Origin: Actinospica acidithermotolerans
GTDB taxonomy: Bacteria > Actinomycetota > Actinomycetes > Streptomycetales > Catenulisporaceae
NCBI RefSeq assembly: GCF_018139625.1
Contig: NZ_JAGSOH010000002.1
Coordinates: forward strand, 120,566 to 184,565
Length of the DNA: 64,000 nt
Direction: 5' to 3'
This document shows positions 38,613-47,317 of this stretch, piece by piece. Position 1 is the first letter of the stretch; every line of letters begins with the position of its first letter. The position numbers and the translations under genes were made by a program. The notes beneath the pieces were generated by a model. It was not told the origin of the DNA. It saw only the letters and a list, made by a program, of their open reading frames with translations, and made no database searches.

Positions 38613-40022
38613 TCAGCCGAGATCGAGTGCCAGCAGGTCCTCTTCCGTCTCCCGGCGCACCAGCACCCGCTCGGCGCCGTCGAGCACGGCGAGCACCGGC
38701 GGACGCAGGGCGTGGTTGTAGTTCGAGGCCATCGAGCGGCAGTAGGCGCCGGTCGCGGCGACCGCGAGCAGGTCGCCGGGGCCCACGTCGGCGGGCAGCC
38801 AGGTGTCCTTCACCACGATGTCACCGGACTCGCAGTGCTTGCCGACCACGCGGGCGAGCATCGGCTCGGCCTCGGAGGTGCGGGACGCGAGCGCGCACGT
38901 GTACTCGGCGTCGTAGAGGGCGGTGCGGATGTTGTCGCTCATCCCGCCGTCCACCGACACGTACGTGCGCAGGCCCTCGAGCGGCTTGACCGTGCCGACC
39001 TCGTAAAGGGTGATCCCGGGCGGGCCGGAGATGGCGCGGCCCGGCTCGACCGTGATCCGCGGCGTCGGCAGGCTGTAGCCGAAGCACTCGCGCGCCACGA
39101 TCGCCTTGAGCGAGGCCACGATCGTGAACGCGTCCTCCGGGTCGTCCTCGCTGGTGTACGCGATGCCCAGGCCGCCGCCGAGGTCGAGCTCGGGCAGCGC
39201 GACGCCGTGCTCCTCGCGGATGGCGGCGAGCAGCCCGACGGCGCGGTGCGCGGCGGTCTCGAAGCCGGCGGTGTCGAAGATCTGCGAGCCGATGTGCGAG
39301 TGCAGGCCGACCAGTTCGAGCGAGCCGCGGTGCTTGAACACCCGGCGCACGGCCTCTGCGGCCTCGCCGCCGGCCAGCGAGAAGCCGAACTTCTGGTCCT
39401 CGTGCGCCGTGGCGATGAACTCGTGAGTGTGCGCCTCGACGCCGACGGTCACCCGGACCATCACCCGCGCCACGGCGCCGCGGTCGGCGGCCAGCTGCGC
39501 GAGCCGCTCGATCTCCTGTTGCGAGTCCACGACGAAGCGGCCGACCCCGGCGTCCAGCGCCCGGGTCAGCTCCTCGACGGTCTTGTTGTTGCCGTGGAAG
39601 GTGATCCGGTGCGCCGGGAACCCGGCCGCCAGCGCTATCGCCAGCTCGCCGCCCGAGCACACGTCCAGGCCGAGGCCCTCCTCGGCGGCCCAGCGGGCGA
39701 CCGCCTTGGACAGGAAGGACTTGCCCGCGTAGTGCACCGGCGGCTCGTCCCGGCTGTAGTCGCCGAAGGCGGCGAGCCAGGTCTGCGCGCGGCGCCGCCA
39801 GTCGGCCTCGTCCAGCACGTAGGCCGGGGTGCCCTGACGCCGCGCCAGCTCGCGCACGCCGAGGCCGCCGAGCGTGAGCTGCCCGGTCTCCTCGTCCCGC
39901 GCGGCGGTGATCGGCCAGACCTTCGGGTCGAGCGCGTTCAGATCGGCCGGCGGCGCGCCGACCCCGCCCGCGGGCAGCACGTCGGCGTACCGCGGTCCCG
40001 CCGGGTGTGCGGCTCGGCTCAT
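38613..40022 (-). CDS. lysA: Diaminopimelate decarboxylase
   Basis: 469 residues. PLP-lysine in [46 protein letters not shown], and [19 protein letters not shown]-terminal KHCESGDIV with the catalytic Cys. It makes lysine from meso-DAP. Starts 34 bases after the argS stop, a co-transcribed pair in most actinobacteria. Confidence 0.96.
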   Translation of the reverse strand: MSRAAHPAGPRYADVLPAGGVGAPPADLNALDPKVWPITAARDEETGQLTLGGLGVRELARRQGTPAYVLDEADWRRRAQTWLAAFGDYSRDEPPVHYAGKSFLSKAVARWAAEEGLGLDVCSGGELAIALAAGFPAHRITFHGNNKTVEELTRALDAGVGRFVVDSQQEIERLAQLAADRGAVARVMVRVTVGVEAHTHEFIATAHEDQKFGFSLAGGEAAEAVRRVFKHRGSLELVGLHSHIGSQIFDTAGFETAAHRAVGLLAAIREEHGVALPELDLGGGLGIAYTSEDDPEDAFTIVASLKAIVARECFGYSLPTPRITVEPGRAISGPPGITLYEVGTVKPLEGLRTYVSVDGGMSDNIRTALYDAEYTCALASRTSEAEPMLARVVGKHCESGDIVVKDTWLPADVGPGDLLAVAATGAYCRSMASNYNHALRPPVLAVLDGAERVLVRRETEEDLLALDLG

Positions 40023-40056
40023 CGCCCGCTCCCTTCCGAGTTCGCCGGCACCGTGC

Positions 40057-41733
40057 TCACATCCGCTCCGGCGCCGAGACGCCGAGCAGCCCGAGCCCGT
40101 TCGCCATCACCGTCTGAGTCGCCTCGGCCAGCCACAGCCGCGCCCGGGTCAGCTCGACCGGAAGTTCCAGATCCCCCTTCGGCAGGATCCGGCACTCCTC
40201 ATAGAAGCGGTGGTAAACGCCCGCCAGCTTCTCCAGGTACATCGCCACCCGGTTCGCCTCCCGGAACTGGCCAGCCTCCGCGACGACCCGCGGGAACTCG
40301 CCGAGCGTGCCGAGCAGGTCGTTCTCCTTCTCGTGGGTGAGCAGCGCCGGGTCGAAGTCCGCGGCGGCGCCCTTGTCGATCCCCATCTCGGCGGCGTTGC
40401 GCTTGAGCGAGCACATCCGCGCGTGCGCGTACTGGATGTAGTAGACCGGGTTGTCGGTGGACTGCCGGGTCAGCAGGTCGATGTCGAGCGTGATGTTGGA
40501 GTTCGTGGACTGCCGCACCAGCGCGTACCGGGCCGCGTCCACGCCGATCCACTCGACGACGTCGTCGATCGTGATGATGTTGCCCGCCCGCTTGGACATG
40601 CGGACCTCTTCGCCGTCCTTGAGCATCTTCACGAACTGGCCGATCAGGACCTCGAGGTCCTTCTCCGGGTCCGCGCCCGCGCAGGCGACGACGGCCTTGA
40701 GCCGGCCGACGTACCCGTGGTGGTCCGCGCCGAGCAGGTAGATCGCGGGCGAGAAGCCGCGGTCCCGCTTGTTCAGGAAGTAGGCGGCGTCCGAGGCGAA
40801 GTAGGTCTTCTCCCCGTTCGACCGGACCAGCACCCGGTCCCGGTCGTCGCCGAAGTCGGTGGTGCGCAGCCAGACCGCGCCGTCCTTGTCGAAGACGTGC
40901 CCCTGCTCGCGCAGCCGGTCCAGCGCCTTCTCGACGGCGCCCGAGTCGTGCAGCGACTTCTCGGAGAACCAGACGTCGAAGTGCGTGCCGAAGTCCTCGG
41001 TGGACTTCTGGATCTGAGCGGTCATCAGCCGCAGGCCCTCTTCGCGGAAGACCCGCAGCTGCTCCTGCTCAGGCAGCTCCTTCACGCCCGGGTTCGCGGC
41101 GACGATCTCGGCCGCGATGTCCAGGATGTACTCGCCGACGTAGCCGTCCTCCGGCACCGGCCGGCCGTGCGCCGCGGCGTGCAGCGAGGCGGCGAACTTG
41201 TCGATCTGGGTGCCGGCGTCGTTGATGTAGTACTCGGAGACGACCTCCGCGCCTCCGGCGCGCAGGATCCGCGCCAGCGAGTCGCCCACGGCCGCCCAGC
41301 GCACGCCGCCGATGTGGATCGGCCCGGTCGGGTTCGCCGAGATGAACTCGAGGTTGATCTTCTGCCCGGCGAAGGTGCCGGTGCGCCCGTAGGAGTCGCC
41401 GGCCGTCACGATCGTGCGCGCGAGCTCGCCCTGCACGGCGGCGTCCAGCGTCACGTTGATGAACCCGGGCCCGGCCACCTCGGCCGACTTGATCCCAGCG
41501 ACCTCCGCCAGCCGCGGCGCCAGCAGCTCGGCCACCTCCCGCGGCGGCCGCCCGGCGCGCTTCGCCAGCTGCAGCGCCACGTTCGTGGCGTAGTCGCCGT
41601 GGTCGCGGTTCTTCGGTCGCTCGACGGTGACCTCCAGCGAAGCCAGGACGTCGGCGGGCAGGGCAAGCTCCCCGGCGTCCGCGGTGGAGCGGATCGCGGC
41701 GAGCACGGTGGCGGAGAGTTCGGCTGGGGTCAC
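40057..41733 (-). CDS. argS: Arginyl-tRNA synthetase
   Basis: 558 residues. [20 protein letters not shown] carries the class I HIGH-like motif, and [18 protein letters not shown] the KMSKS-like loop. N-terminal additional domain (about 1-110) and DALR anticodon-binding domain (about 430-558) are normal. GTG start; the gene opens the argS-lysA run. Confidence 0.96.
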   Translation of the reverse strand: MTPAELSATVLAAIRSTADAGELALPADVLASLEVTVERPKNRDHGDYATNVALQLAKRAGRPPREVAELLAPRLAEVAGIKSAEVAGPGFINVTLDAAVQGELARTIVTAGDSYGRTGTFAGQKINLEFISANPTGPIHIGGVRWAAVGDSLARILRAGGAEVVSEYYINDAGTQIDKFAASLHAAAHGRPVPEDGYVGEYILDIAAEIVAANPGVKELPEQEQLRVFREEGLRLMTAQIQKSTEDFGTHFDVWFSEKSLHDSGAVEKALDRLREQGHVFDKDGAVWLRTTDFGDDRDRVLVRSNGEKTYFASDAAYFLNKRDRGFSPAIYLLGADHHGYVGRLKAVVACAGADPEKDLEVLIGQFVKMLKDGEEVRMSKRAGNIITIDDVVEWIGVDAARYALVRQSTNSNITLDIDLLTRQSTDNPVYYIQYAHARMCSLKRNAAEMGIDKGAAADFDPALLTHEKENDLLGTLGEFPRVVAEAGQFREANRVAMYLEKLAGVYHRFYEECRILPKGDLELPVELTRARLWLAEATQTVMANGLGLLGVSAPERM

Positions 41734-41795
41734 GGGTCAAGGCTACGGGACCGGGGCGGCCGCGCCCCAATCCTGACCGGCACTCGGACGCTCCC

Positions 41796-42023
41796 ACCCC
41801 CGGCCTTGGGGCTAGCTCCGGCTATCCCGGCCTTGGGGCTCGCTCCGGCCGTGGGGCTCGCTCCGGCTAGCTCCGGCCTTGGGGCTCGCTCCGGCTACTC
41901 CCGGCCTTGAAGCTACCTCCGGCCTTAAGGGCTACCTCCAGCCTTGCCTCCGGCCTTGGGACCACCCCCGGCCGTGGGGCTCCGGCCTTGCCTCCTTGGC
42001 GCTACCTCCGGCCTTGGGGCCTT
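41796..42023. repeat. Degenerate ~18-bp tandem repeat tract between argS and marR
   Basis: About nine full and several partial copies of a unit close to CTCCGGCCTTGGGGCTCG run from 41796 to 42023, with shorter CTCCGGCTA-type units between. Copies diverge in the CTTGGGG core (CGTGGGG, CTTGAAG, CTTAAGG). The last unit supplies the final codons and the stop of the MarR gene on the minus strand. No gene is seen in 41734-42001. Confidence 0.88.
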
Positions 42024-42544
42024 CCCGAGCCCGCGCGGCGGGGCGGCAGCGGCTCCTCCCCCGCGTCCAGGATCTCCAGGATCCGGCGCAGTTCGCTCTG
42101 CTCCGCGTTGCCCAGCTTGCCGAACAGCTGCTCCGCGGCCTCCGCGCGCATCCGCCCGACCCGGCTGAGCACGTCGTGCCCCGCGTCGGTCAGCACCACG
42201 ATCGTCGCGCGCCGGTCCGTCGGGTCGTTCTGCCGGGCGACGAAGCCGGCCGCCTCCAGCGTGTCGACCATGGACGTGATGGAGCGCGGCACCACCTCGA
42301 GCGCCTGCGCCAGGTCGGCCATCCGCGGCCGCTCGTAGCGCGAGATCACCCGCAGCGCCCGGGCCTGCGCCTCGGTCAGCCCGAACTGGTCGTACGAGGG
42401 CGCCGATCGCCGGCGGATGCGGTGCGCCGTCCGCAGGTAGAGCTCGGCCAGGCTCGGCTCGCCAGTGGCCGCGGCCGAAGGGGCCGACGCGACGCCGCCT
42501 TCGGGCGGCGGGCCTGCGGATTCGTGGTCGGACACTAGGGTCAT
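42002..42544 (-). CDS. MarR-family transcriptional regulator
   Basis: 180 residues. Winged helix at about 60-130: GLTEAQARALRVISRYERPR, MADLAQALEVVPRSITSMVD, GFVARQNDPTDRRATIVVLT. The N-terminal 30 and C-terminal 25 residues are low-complexity. It starts 11 bases after the stop of the single-domain response regulator, so they are probably one operon. The target is unknown; no drug pump is adjacent. Confidence 0.87.
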   Translation of the reverse strand: MTLVSDHESAGPPPEGGVASAPSAAATGEPSLAELYLRTAHRIRRRSAPSYDQFGLTEAQARALRVISRYERPRMADLAQALEVVPRSITSMVDTLEAAGFVARQNDPTDRRATIVVLTDAGHDVLSRVGRMRAEAAEQLFGKLGNAEQSELRRILEILDAGEEPLPPRRAGSGRPQGRR

Positions 42545-42555
42545 GGTCACACAGT

Positions 42556-43041
42556 CTATTTGTAAGAGTCGTCTGGGCGAGAGGTCGAAGCAGAAAAAGC
42601 TGAAGCTCGACTTAAGACGGCCGACCTTACCGTACGGACCAACTCTGCGGGGTCGAAGGGCTTCGTCAGATACGCCTGCACCCCGAGCTCCCGCCCCCGC
42701 GCCAGATCGCTCTCCTGCGCGCACGCCGTGACCATGACCACCGGCAGCCCCTTCGTGGCCGCCGCCCCCCGCAGCCGCGCCAGGGTCGCGAACCCGTCGA
42801 GCTGCGGCATCACCACGTCCAGCGTGATCACGTCCGGCAGCACCGTCTCGAGCCGGGCGAGGCAGTCCATCCCGTCCTCCGCGAGGTGCACCTCGAAGCC
42901 CTCGAGCTCCAGGTTGACGGCGATCAGCTGCCGGATGACGTCGTTGTCGTCCACGACCAACACCCGCGGCCGCCGCCCGGGCTCGGCGGAACTGCGCAGG
43001 TCAACGGTGTCGTCGGACGGGGATGAGGGTGTGGTGGTCAC
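42556..43041 (-). CDS. Single-domain response regulator
   Basis: 161 residues from the GTG at 43041 (a TTG eight codons upstream is possible). One receiver domain: VLVVDDNDVIRQLIAVNLEL, phosphoacceptor Asp in DVITLDVVMPQLDG, Thr/Ala in VVMVTACA, Lys in YLTKPFDPAELV. No output domain; the ends are Ser/Thr-rich. It may act as a phosphate shuttle or protein-protein regulator. Pairing with MarR in one transcript is unusual. No kinase is next to it. Confidence 0.87.
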   Translation of the reverse strand: MTTTPSSPSDDTVDLRSSAEPGRRPRVLVVDDNDVIRQLIAVNLELEGFEVHLAEDGMDCLARLETVLPDVITLDVVMPQLDGFATLARLRGAAATKGLPVVMVTACAQESDLARGRELGVQAYLTKPFDPAELVRTVRSAVLSRASAFSASTSRPDDSYK

Positions 43042-43114
43042 AGGCCCCAAGGTACCCCCGGCCAAACCCGCGCGCGGTCCGTTCCCCGGAACTGGTACAG
43101 TTCTCTCCGTTGCC

Positions 43115-43186
43115 GCCCCCGTAGCTCAGGGGATAGAGCACCGCCCTCCGGAGGCGGGTGCGTAGGTTCGAATCCTACCGGGGGCA
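43115..43186 (+). tRNA. tRNA-Arg, anticodon CCG
   Basis: Full cloverleaf: acceptor GCCCCCG/CGGGGGC, D arm GCTC/GAGC, anticodon stem CCGCC/GGCGG around the loop CTCCGGA, T arm GTAGG/CCTAC with TTCGAAT. Discriminator A; the 3' CCA is not encoded. It reads CGG, a common Arg codon in GC-rich genomes. TACAGT at 43096-43101 is a plausible -10. Confidence 0.96.
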
Positions 43187-43201
43187 CTCAGCTTGACCAG
43201 G

Positions 43202-43227
43202 ACCGCAGCTCATGGAGCTGCGGTTTT
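43202..43227 (+). terminator. Intrinsic terminator after tRNA-Arg
   Basis: ACCGCAGCTC (43202-43211), loop ATG, GAGCTGCGGT (43215-43224), then TTT. A 10-bp stem with a T-run, 16 bases past the tRNA. Confidence 0.88.
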
Positions 43228-43248
43228 CGTTTCTCTGGGAGTCCTCGG

Positions 43249-43356
43249 TCAGATGCGTGTTCGACGCCGCTCCCACTCGGAGACGAGCTTCTCGTACGAA
43301 GCCCCTTGATACGCCTCCGACATCGCCTGGAGCTGACTCGTCGCGTCCGACGCACC
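43249..43356 (-). pseudogene. Possible vestige of a protein-coding gene next to tRNA-Arg
   Basis: On the minus strand, 35 codons between two stops read like the C-terminal end of a helical protein: SQLQAMSEAYQGASYEKLVS, then EWERRRTRI and a stop at 43249-43251. An ATG is at 43323. Composition is protein-like, unlike other frames here. tRNA 3' flanks often keep remnants of integrated elements, so a decayed element gene is possible. Weak. Confidence 0.25.
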
Positions 43357-43413
43357 TCACCGCGATGAGCGGTATCGGGCGAGTCCAGGGCAGAGTACGA
43401 CTTCAGCCGTCCT

Positions 43414-43932
43414 TTACGAGCCCGGATGCGCTTTCCGCGCGCCGCCGGGTCGGGTCGGCGGCTGGAGGTGTTCGAGTGGGAGGGGGCCGCGGGTGAGGGC
43501 GCTGCGCAGGACGAAGATGCTGCGGGCGGCGCTGACGGGTTCGATCGCGAGGACGCGGTCGAGGAGGACTTCCTCGTAGACGGCGAGGCTGGGGACCACC
43601 GCCTCGACGAGGAAGTCGGCGTCGCCGGAGACGAGGTGGACTGCTACCACGTAGGGGATCGCGGTCAGGCCCTCTTCGAGTTCGCGGGCGCTCTGGCGGG
43701 AGTGGCCGGAGACGGTCAGCTCGATGAATACCGTCAGTTCCAGGCCCAGCTGCTCGCGGTCCAGCTCGGCGCGGTAGCCGCTGATCAGGCCCTGCGCCTC
43801 CATCGCTTTCGTGCGGCGGAGGGTGGCGGACGGCGAGAGCGAGACCTCCTCCGCCAGGTCGACGTTCGCGATGCGGCCGTCGCGCTGCAGGCGGGCGAGG
43901 ATGGCGAGGTCGCTGGCGTCCAGCTCTGGCAT
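43414..43932 (-). CDS. Lrp/AsnC-family transcriptional regulator
   Basis: 172 residues. N-terminal helix-turn-helix (LDASDLAILARLQRDGRIAN, LAEEVSLSPSATLRRTKAME, GLISGYRAELD) and C-terminal RAM ligand-binding domain (about 65-145, VFIELTVSGHSRQSARELEE, VVAVHLVSGDADFLVEAVVP). A basic tail of ~20 residues is extra. Divergent from an amino-acid permease 105 bases away, the standard Lrp-target layout. Confidence 0.92.
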   Translation of the reverse strand: MPELDASDLAILARLQRDGRIANVDLAEEVSLSPSATLRRTKAMEAQGLISGYRAELDREQLGLELTVFIELTVSGHSRQSARELEEGLTAIPYVVAVHLVSGDADFLVEAVVPSLAVYEEVLLDRVLAIEPVSAARSIFVLRSALTRGPLPLEHLQPPTRPGGARKAHPGS

Positions 43933-44037
43933 CGGATTCTCCGATCAAGGGATTTGGCGACGGAATATTGTGCGATACGCGCTCAGGCAGGTCTAGTTTG
44001 CCAGCGGGTGCCGCGGTTTGTGCGCGAAAATTGCAGC

Positions 44038-45600
44038 ATGAGGGGCAATCGGATAGGGGTTCGCACGGCCGCCGGCGCCGCGGGGTCTTCGGATTCATGG
44101 GCGCTGTCCGTCCCGCGGGGGTTGTCGCTCTACGTCGGCGCGCTGCTCGGGCCGGGGCTGCTGCTGCTTCCGGGGATCGCGTACGGCCTGGCCGGGCCGG
44201 CTTCGATCGTGGCTTGGGGCGGGCTGCTGGCGGTGTCGGGGCTGTTCGCGTTGGTGTTCACGGCGCTCGGGATCGCGCTGCCGGGTGGCGGCGGGGTCGT
44301 CGCGTATACGACTGCGGGGCTCGGGCGGCGGGCCGGGCGCGCGGTGGGCTGGTGCTTCGTGACGGCCGTGGTACTCGGGGCGCCGGTGGTGTGCCTGATC
44401 GGCGCGGGGTACATCACGGCGCTCACCGGTGGCGGCCGGTTGAGCACGGCGGTGGTGGCCGCGGGGTTGTTGGCGCTCGTCACGACACTGACGCTGGCGG
44501 GAGCGCGCATCGGGACGAGCGTGCAGATGGGCATGATTGCGTTGCTGCTGGCGGTGATCGCGGCCGCGGTCGTCGGCTCGCTGCATGCGGCGCGGGCCAC
44601 GCATTGGACGCCGTTCGCGCCGCATGGGTGGGGTGCGACGGGATCGGCGGCGTCGGTGCTGATGATGTCGTTCGTCGGTTGGGAGGCGATCGCACCGCTG
44701 ACGCGTCGGCTGGCGGATCCGGGGCGGACTCTGCCGCGGATCACGGCGATGTCGTTCGGGGTCACGGCAGCCATCTACCTCGCGCTGGCCGCGACCGTTA
44801 TCTCCGTGCTGGGGCCACGCGCGGTGACCAGTGCGCCGATTGCCGAGTTGCTGCGCGTCGCGCTGGGATCGACGGGACCGTACCTTGCCGCGGGCGCTGC
44901 CGCGCTGCTCACGCTCGCGACGGTCAACGCCTACCTGACGGGCGCTGCCGCGCTCGCCGCGCACCTGCGCCACGAAGGCGAAGGTGTGGAAGCGGCCGGG
45001 AAAGAGCGGCCGAAGGGATTCTTCGTCTTCGTGGGGGTTACGGGGTTCGGCGGGCTGGGTGCGGAGGCGCTAGGGGTGCTCGATCCGGCCCGGATGGTCA
45101 CGTTGCCCACGGCGTTGTTCCTGGTGGTCTACATCGGATCCACTGCGTCGGCCGCTCGGATTCTGCGCGGACGGATGCGGTGGGCCGCGATCGGCGCGTG
45201 CGCGGCGTCGGCGGTGATCCTCGGGTTCTGCGGGCTGCTCGCGGGGTTCGCCGTGCTGGTCGCGGCCGTCGCGTTCACGGCGCAGGCGCGGCGGGCCGGC
45301 CGGCTGCGGTTGCCCCGGCTACAGCTTCGCCGTGGCCGGGAGCAGCTCCGCCGCGGTGAGGTCGGGGCGCGGGCGCAGGAGGTGGGCCGGCTGGCGCCAG
45401 CGGCCGCGGGTGTCGGTGGAGACGCCGACGGTGACCTCGACGACGAGGGTGGGCTCGACGAGGATCGCCGGGTGGGCCGCGGACCGCTCGAACGCGGCGG
45501 TCGGCCGCTCGTCCTGCCAGGGATGGCCAGGGGCCGCGGGGGCGAGTCGGGCGGCCAGCTCGCGTGCGGCGCTCGGGCCGATCGGGACGGTGTGGCCTAG
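44038..45600 (+). CDS. APC-family amino-acid permease/exporter (YjeH-like) with antisense-overlapping tail
   Basis: 520 residues as an open frame. The first ~420 hold about twelve hydrophobic helices beginning LSLYVGALLGPGLLLLPGIA, the APC helix-1 pattern, with VLMMSFVGWEAIAPLTRRLA typical of YjeH-type (amino-acid export) proteins. The membrane part ends near 45290; the last ~100 residues are Gly/Arg/Asp-rich, carry no domain, and lie antisense over the ligase gene (282 nt overlap). Either this tail is translated or the original stop was lost. Likely controlled by the divergent Lrp. Confidence 0.82.
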   Translation: MRGNRIGVRTAAGAAGSSDSWALSVPRGLSLYVGALLGPGLLLLPGIAYGLAGPASIVAWGGLLAVSGLFALVFTALGIALPGGGGVVAYTTAGLGRRAGRAVGWCFVTAVVLGAPVVCLIGAGYITALTGGGRLSTAVVAAGLLALVTTLTLAGARIGTSVQMGMIALLLAVIAAAVVGSLHAARATHWTPFAPHGWGATGSAASVLMMSFVGWEAIAPLTRRLADPGRTLPRITAMSFGVTAAIYLALAATVISVLGPRAVTSAPIAELLRVALGSTGPYLAAGAAALLTLATVNAYLTGAAALAAHLRHEGEGVEAAGKERPKGFFVFVGVTGFGGLGAEALGVLDPARMVTLPTALFLVVYIGSTASAARILRGRMRWAAIGACAASAVILGFCGLLAGFAVLVAAVAFTAQARRAGRLRLPRLQLRRGREQLRRGEVGARAQEVGRLAPAAAGVGGDADGDLDDEGGLDEDRRVGRGPLERGGRPLVLPGMARGRGGESGGQLACGARADRDGVA

Positions 45601-46308
45601 GTACCGCAGGCCGTGCTCCTGGCCGGGGATGCCGAGGTGCAGGACCTCGGGCCGGCGCAGGGAGCCGGTGACGGCGCCGAGGACGACCTCGAGCGAGTCG
45701 TGCACGCGGTACTTGGCCCAGCCGCGTTTTCCGGGCAGGTACGGCTGATCGCGGCGCTTGAGGCAGAGGCCTTCGATGCCGAACTCGGTCCACGCCGTGA
45801 GCCACAGTCCGATCTCGTCGGGGTCGCTGCTGACCGGGCAGAGGGCGAAGTTCGCCGCCAGCTCGTAGTCCGCGAAGACCCGCTCCAGGCCGCGGCGGCG
45901 GACGTCGTACGGCTCGGCGGTCAGGTCGCGGTCGACGAGGTGCAGCAGGTCGAAGGCGATGTAGCTGGCGGGGTGCCCGGCGGCGAGTTCGGCGATGGGA
46001 CGGCGGCGCTGGCCGTGCCGCTGGAGCAGCAGCTTGAAGTCGAGCTGGCCGGCGTTCCAGATGACCAGCTCGCCGTCGAGCAGCAGGTCGCCGAGTTCGT
46101 CCGGCAGGCTCTCGGCGGCGCGGACGATCTCCGGGAACGAGGACGTGAGCTCGACGCCGCGCCGCGAGACCAGGCGCGGGAGCCGGCCGGACTCGCGGGC
46201 GAGGAGCGCCCGGAAGCCGTCCCACTTCGGCTCGGCGACCCAGCCCTCGGGCAGCCGCGCCGAGGTCGTGGGGGCCGCGAGCATCGGCTCGCTCGGCAGG
46301 CGGAGCAC
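45319..46308 (-). CDS. ATP-dependent DNA ligase of the bacterial NHEJ type (LigD ligase-domain/LigC-like)
   Basis: 329 residues. Adenylation motif EPKWDGFRALL with the Lys nucleophile near residue 28; motif III YIAFDLLH; motif IV GIEGLCLKRRDQPYLPGKRG; motif V WAKYRVH. The OB domain (about 205-310) follows. It seals double-strand breaks held by Ku. Starts 4 bases after the ku stop, one transcript. It is a ligase without fused polymerase or nuclease domains; the polymerase is separate and divergent. Confidence 0.92.
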   Translation of the reverse strand: MLRLPSEPMLAAPTTSARLPEGWVAEPKWDGFRALLARESGRLPRLVSRRGVELTSSFPEIVRAAESLPDELGDLLLDGELVIWNAGQLDFKLLLQRHGQRRRPIAELAAGHPASYIAFDLLHLVDRDLTAEPYDVRRRGLERVFADYELAANFALCPVSSDPDEIGLWLTAWTEFGIEGLCLKRRDQPYLPGKRGWAKYRVHDSLEVVLGAVTGSLRRPEVLHLGIPGQEHGLRYLGHTVPIGPSAARELAARLAPAAPGHPWQDERPTAAFERSAAHPAILVEPTLVVEVTVGVSTDTRGRWRQPAHLLRPRPDLTAAELLPATAKL

Positions 46309-46312
46309 GGGG

Positions 46313-47302
46313 CTAGCCCGCCTTGCGCGAGGTGGTGCTCTTCTTCGTGGTCTTCTTCGCGGCCGTCTTCTTGGCAGCGGTCTTCTTCGCCGGCGCCGCC
46401 TTCTTCGCGGCGGTCTGCTTCGAAGCCGCGGTCTTGCGCGGGCTCGCCGTCTTGGCCGCGGCCTTCTTGGCGGCCGGCGCGGACTCGGCGGCTTCGCCGG
46501 AGTCGCCCGACCCGCCGGAGGTCCCGGTCTTGCGGGCCCGCTCGGACTCGATGGCCCGGTTGAGGATCTCCGTGATGTCGATGACGTTCGAGTCCTCGGT
46601 CGGCTTGGCGGGCGCGGTCGGCTTGGTGCCGTGCTGCTTGGCGTCGATGAGCTCCTGCATCGCCTCGCGGTACTCGTCGTGCAGGTCCTCGATGGAGAAG
46701 CCCTTCGTCACCTCGTCCAGCAGGGACTGGGCCATGCGCAGCTCGTTGGCGTGCACGGTCGCGCTCGGGGTGCGCAGGTCGGCCTGGCGTACCTCGTCCG
46801 GCCAGAGCATCGTGTGCAGCATCAGCAGGTCGTCGACCACCCGGACCACCGCGAGGCTCTCCTTGGTGGACAGGGTGACCTTCGCGACCGCGACCTTCCC
46901 GGACTCCCGCATCGCCTCGCGCAGCAGCACGTACGGCTTGTCGGGGGCGCGCTTGCCGAGGCCGACGAAGTAGGCCTGGTCGAACTGCATCGGGTCGAAC
47001 GTGCCGGCGTCGACGAAGCCCTGCACGTCGATCACGTGCAGGCTGGGCACCGGCAGGTTCTCCAGGTCGGCCTTGGTGAGGATGACCTGCTCGTCCTCGT
47101 CGACCTCGACGCCCTTGGTGATCTCGTCGTAGGGGACCTCGGACTCCTCGAGCTCGCAGAACCGCTTGTAGCGGATGCGTCCGCCGTCCTTCTCGTGCAC
47201 CTGGTAGGTCTTGGGGCCTTCGTGCGGCTCGGTGGCCTTGTACAGCTGCACCGGCACGCTGAACAGGTTGATCGCGATCGATCCAGACCACGAGGCTCGC
47301 AT
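46313..47302 (-). CDS. ku: Ku protein with lysine/alanine-rich tail
   Basis: 329 residues. MRASWSGSIAINLFSVPVQL, YKRFCELEESEVPYDEITKG, DQAYFVGLGKRAPDKPYVLL and the C-terminal EDLHDEYREAMQELIDAK define the Ku core (about 1-255). The tail (from about 265) repeats AAKK and KKTAAKK units like histone H1. It binds broken DNA ends and recruits ligase. ATG at 47302 chosen; another ATG at 47314 coincides with the start of the divergent polymerase gene. Confidence 0.95.
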   Translation of the reverse strand: MRASWSGSIAINLFSVPVQLYKATEPHEGPKTYQVHEKDGGRIRYKRFCELEESEVPYDEITKGVEVDEDEQVILTKADLENLPVPSLHVIDVQGFVDAGTFDPMQFDQAYFVGLGKRAPDKPYVLLREAMRESGKVAVAKVTLSTKESLAVVRVVDDLLMLHTMLWPDEVRQADLRTPSATVHANELRMAQSLLDEVTKGFSIEDLHDEYREAMQELIDAKQHGTKPTAPAKPTEDSNVIDITEILNRAIESERARKTGTSGGSGDSGEAAESAPAAKKAAAKTASPRKTAASKQTAAKKAAPAKKTAAKKTAAKKTTKKSTTSRKAG

Positions 47303-47317
47303 ACATGCCTCCATGTA
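47302..47317. promoter_or_regulatory. Perfect inverted repeat at the shared start of ku and the polymerase gene
   Basis: TACATG (47302-47307) and CATGTA (47312-47317) flank CCTC. The ku ATG is at 47302-47300 and the polymerase ATG at 47313-47315, so start codons of both divergent genes lie on the repeat. This leaves almost no space for separate promoters if these starts are used; with the later polymerase ATG at 47334 there are 31 bases between genes. Confidence 0.5.

Noticed and set aside
41796..42023. Repeat tract considered as a CRISPR array
   Set aside because: Units are ~18 bp and abut one another with no unique spacers, and no cas genes are in the window.
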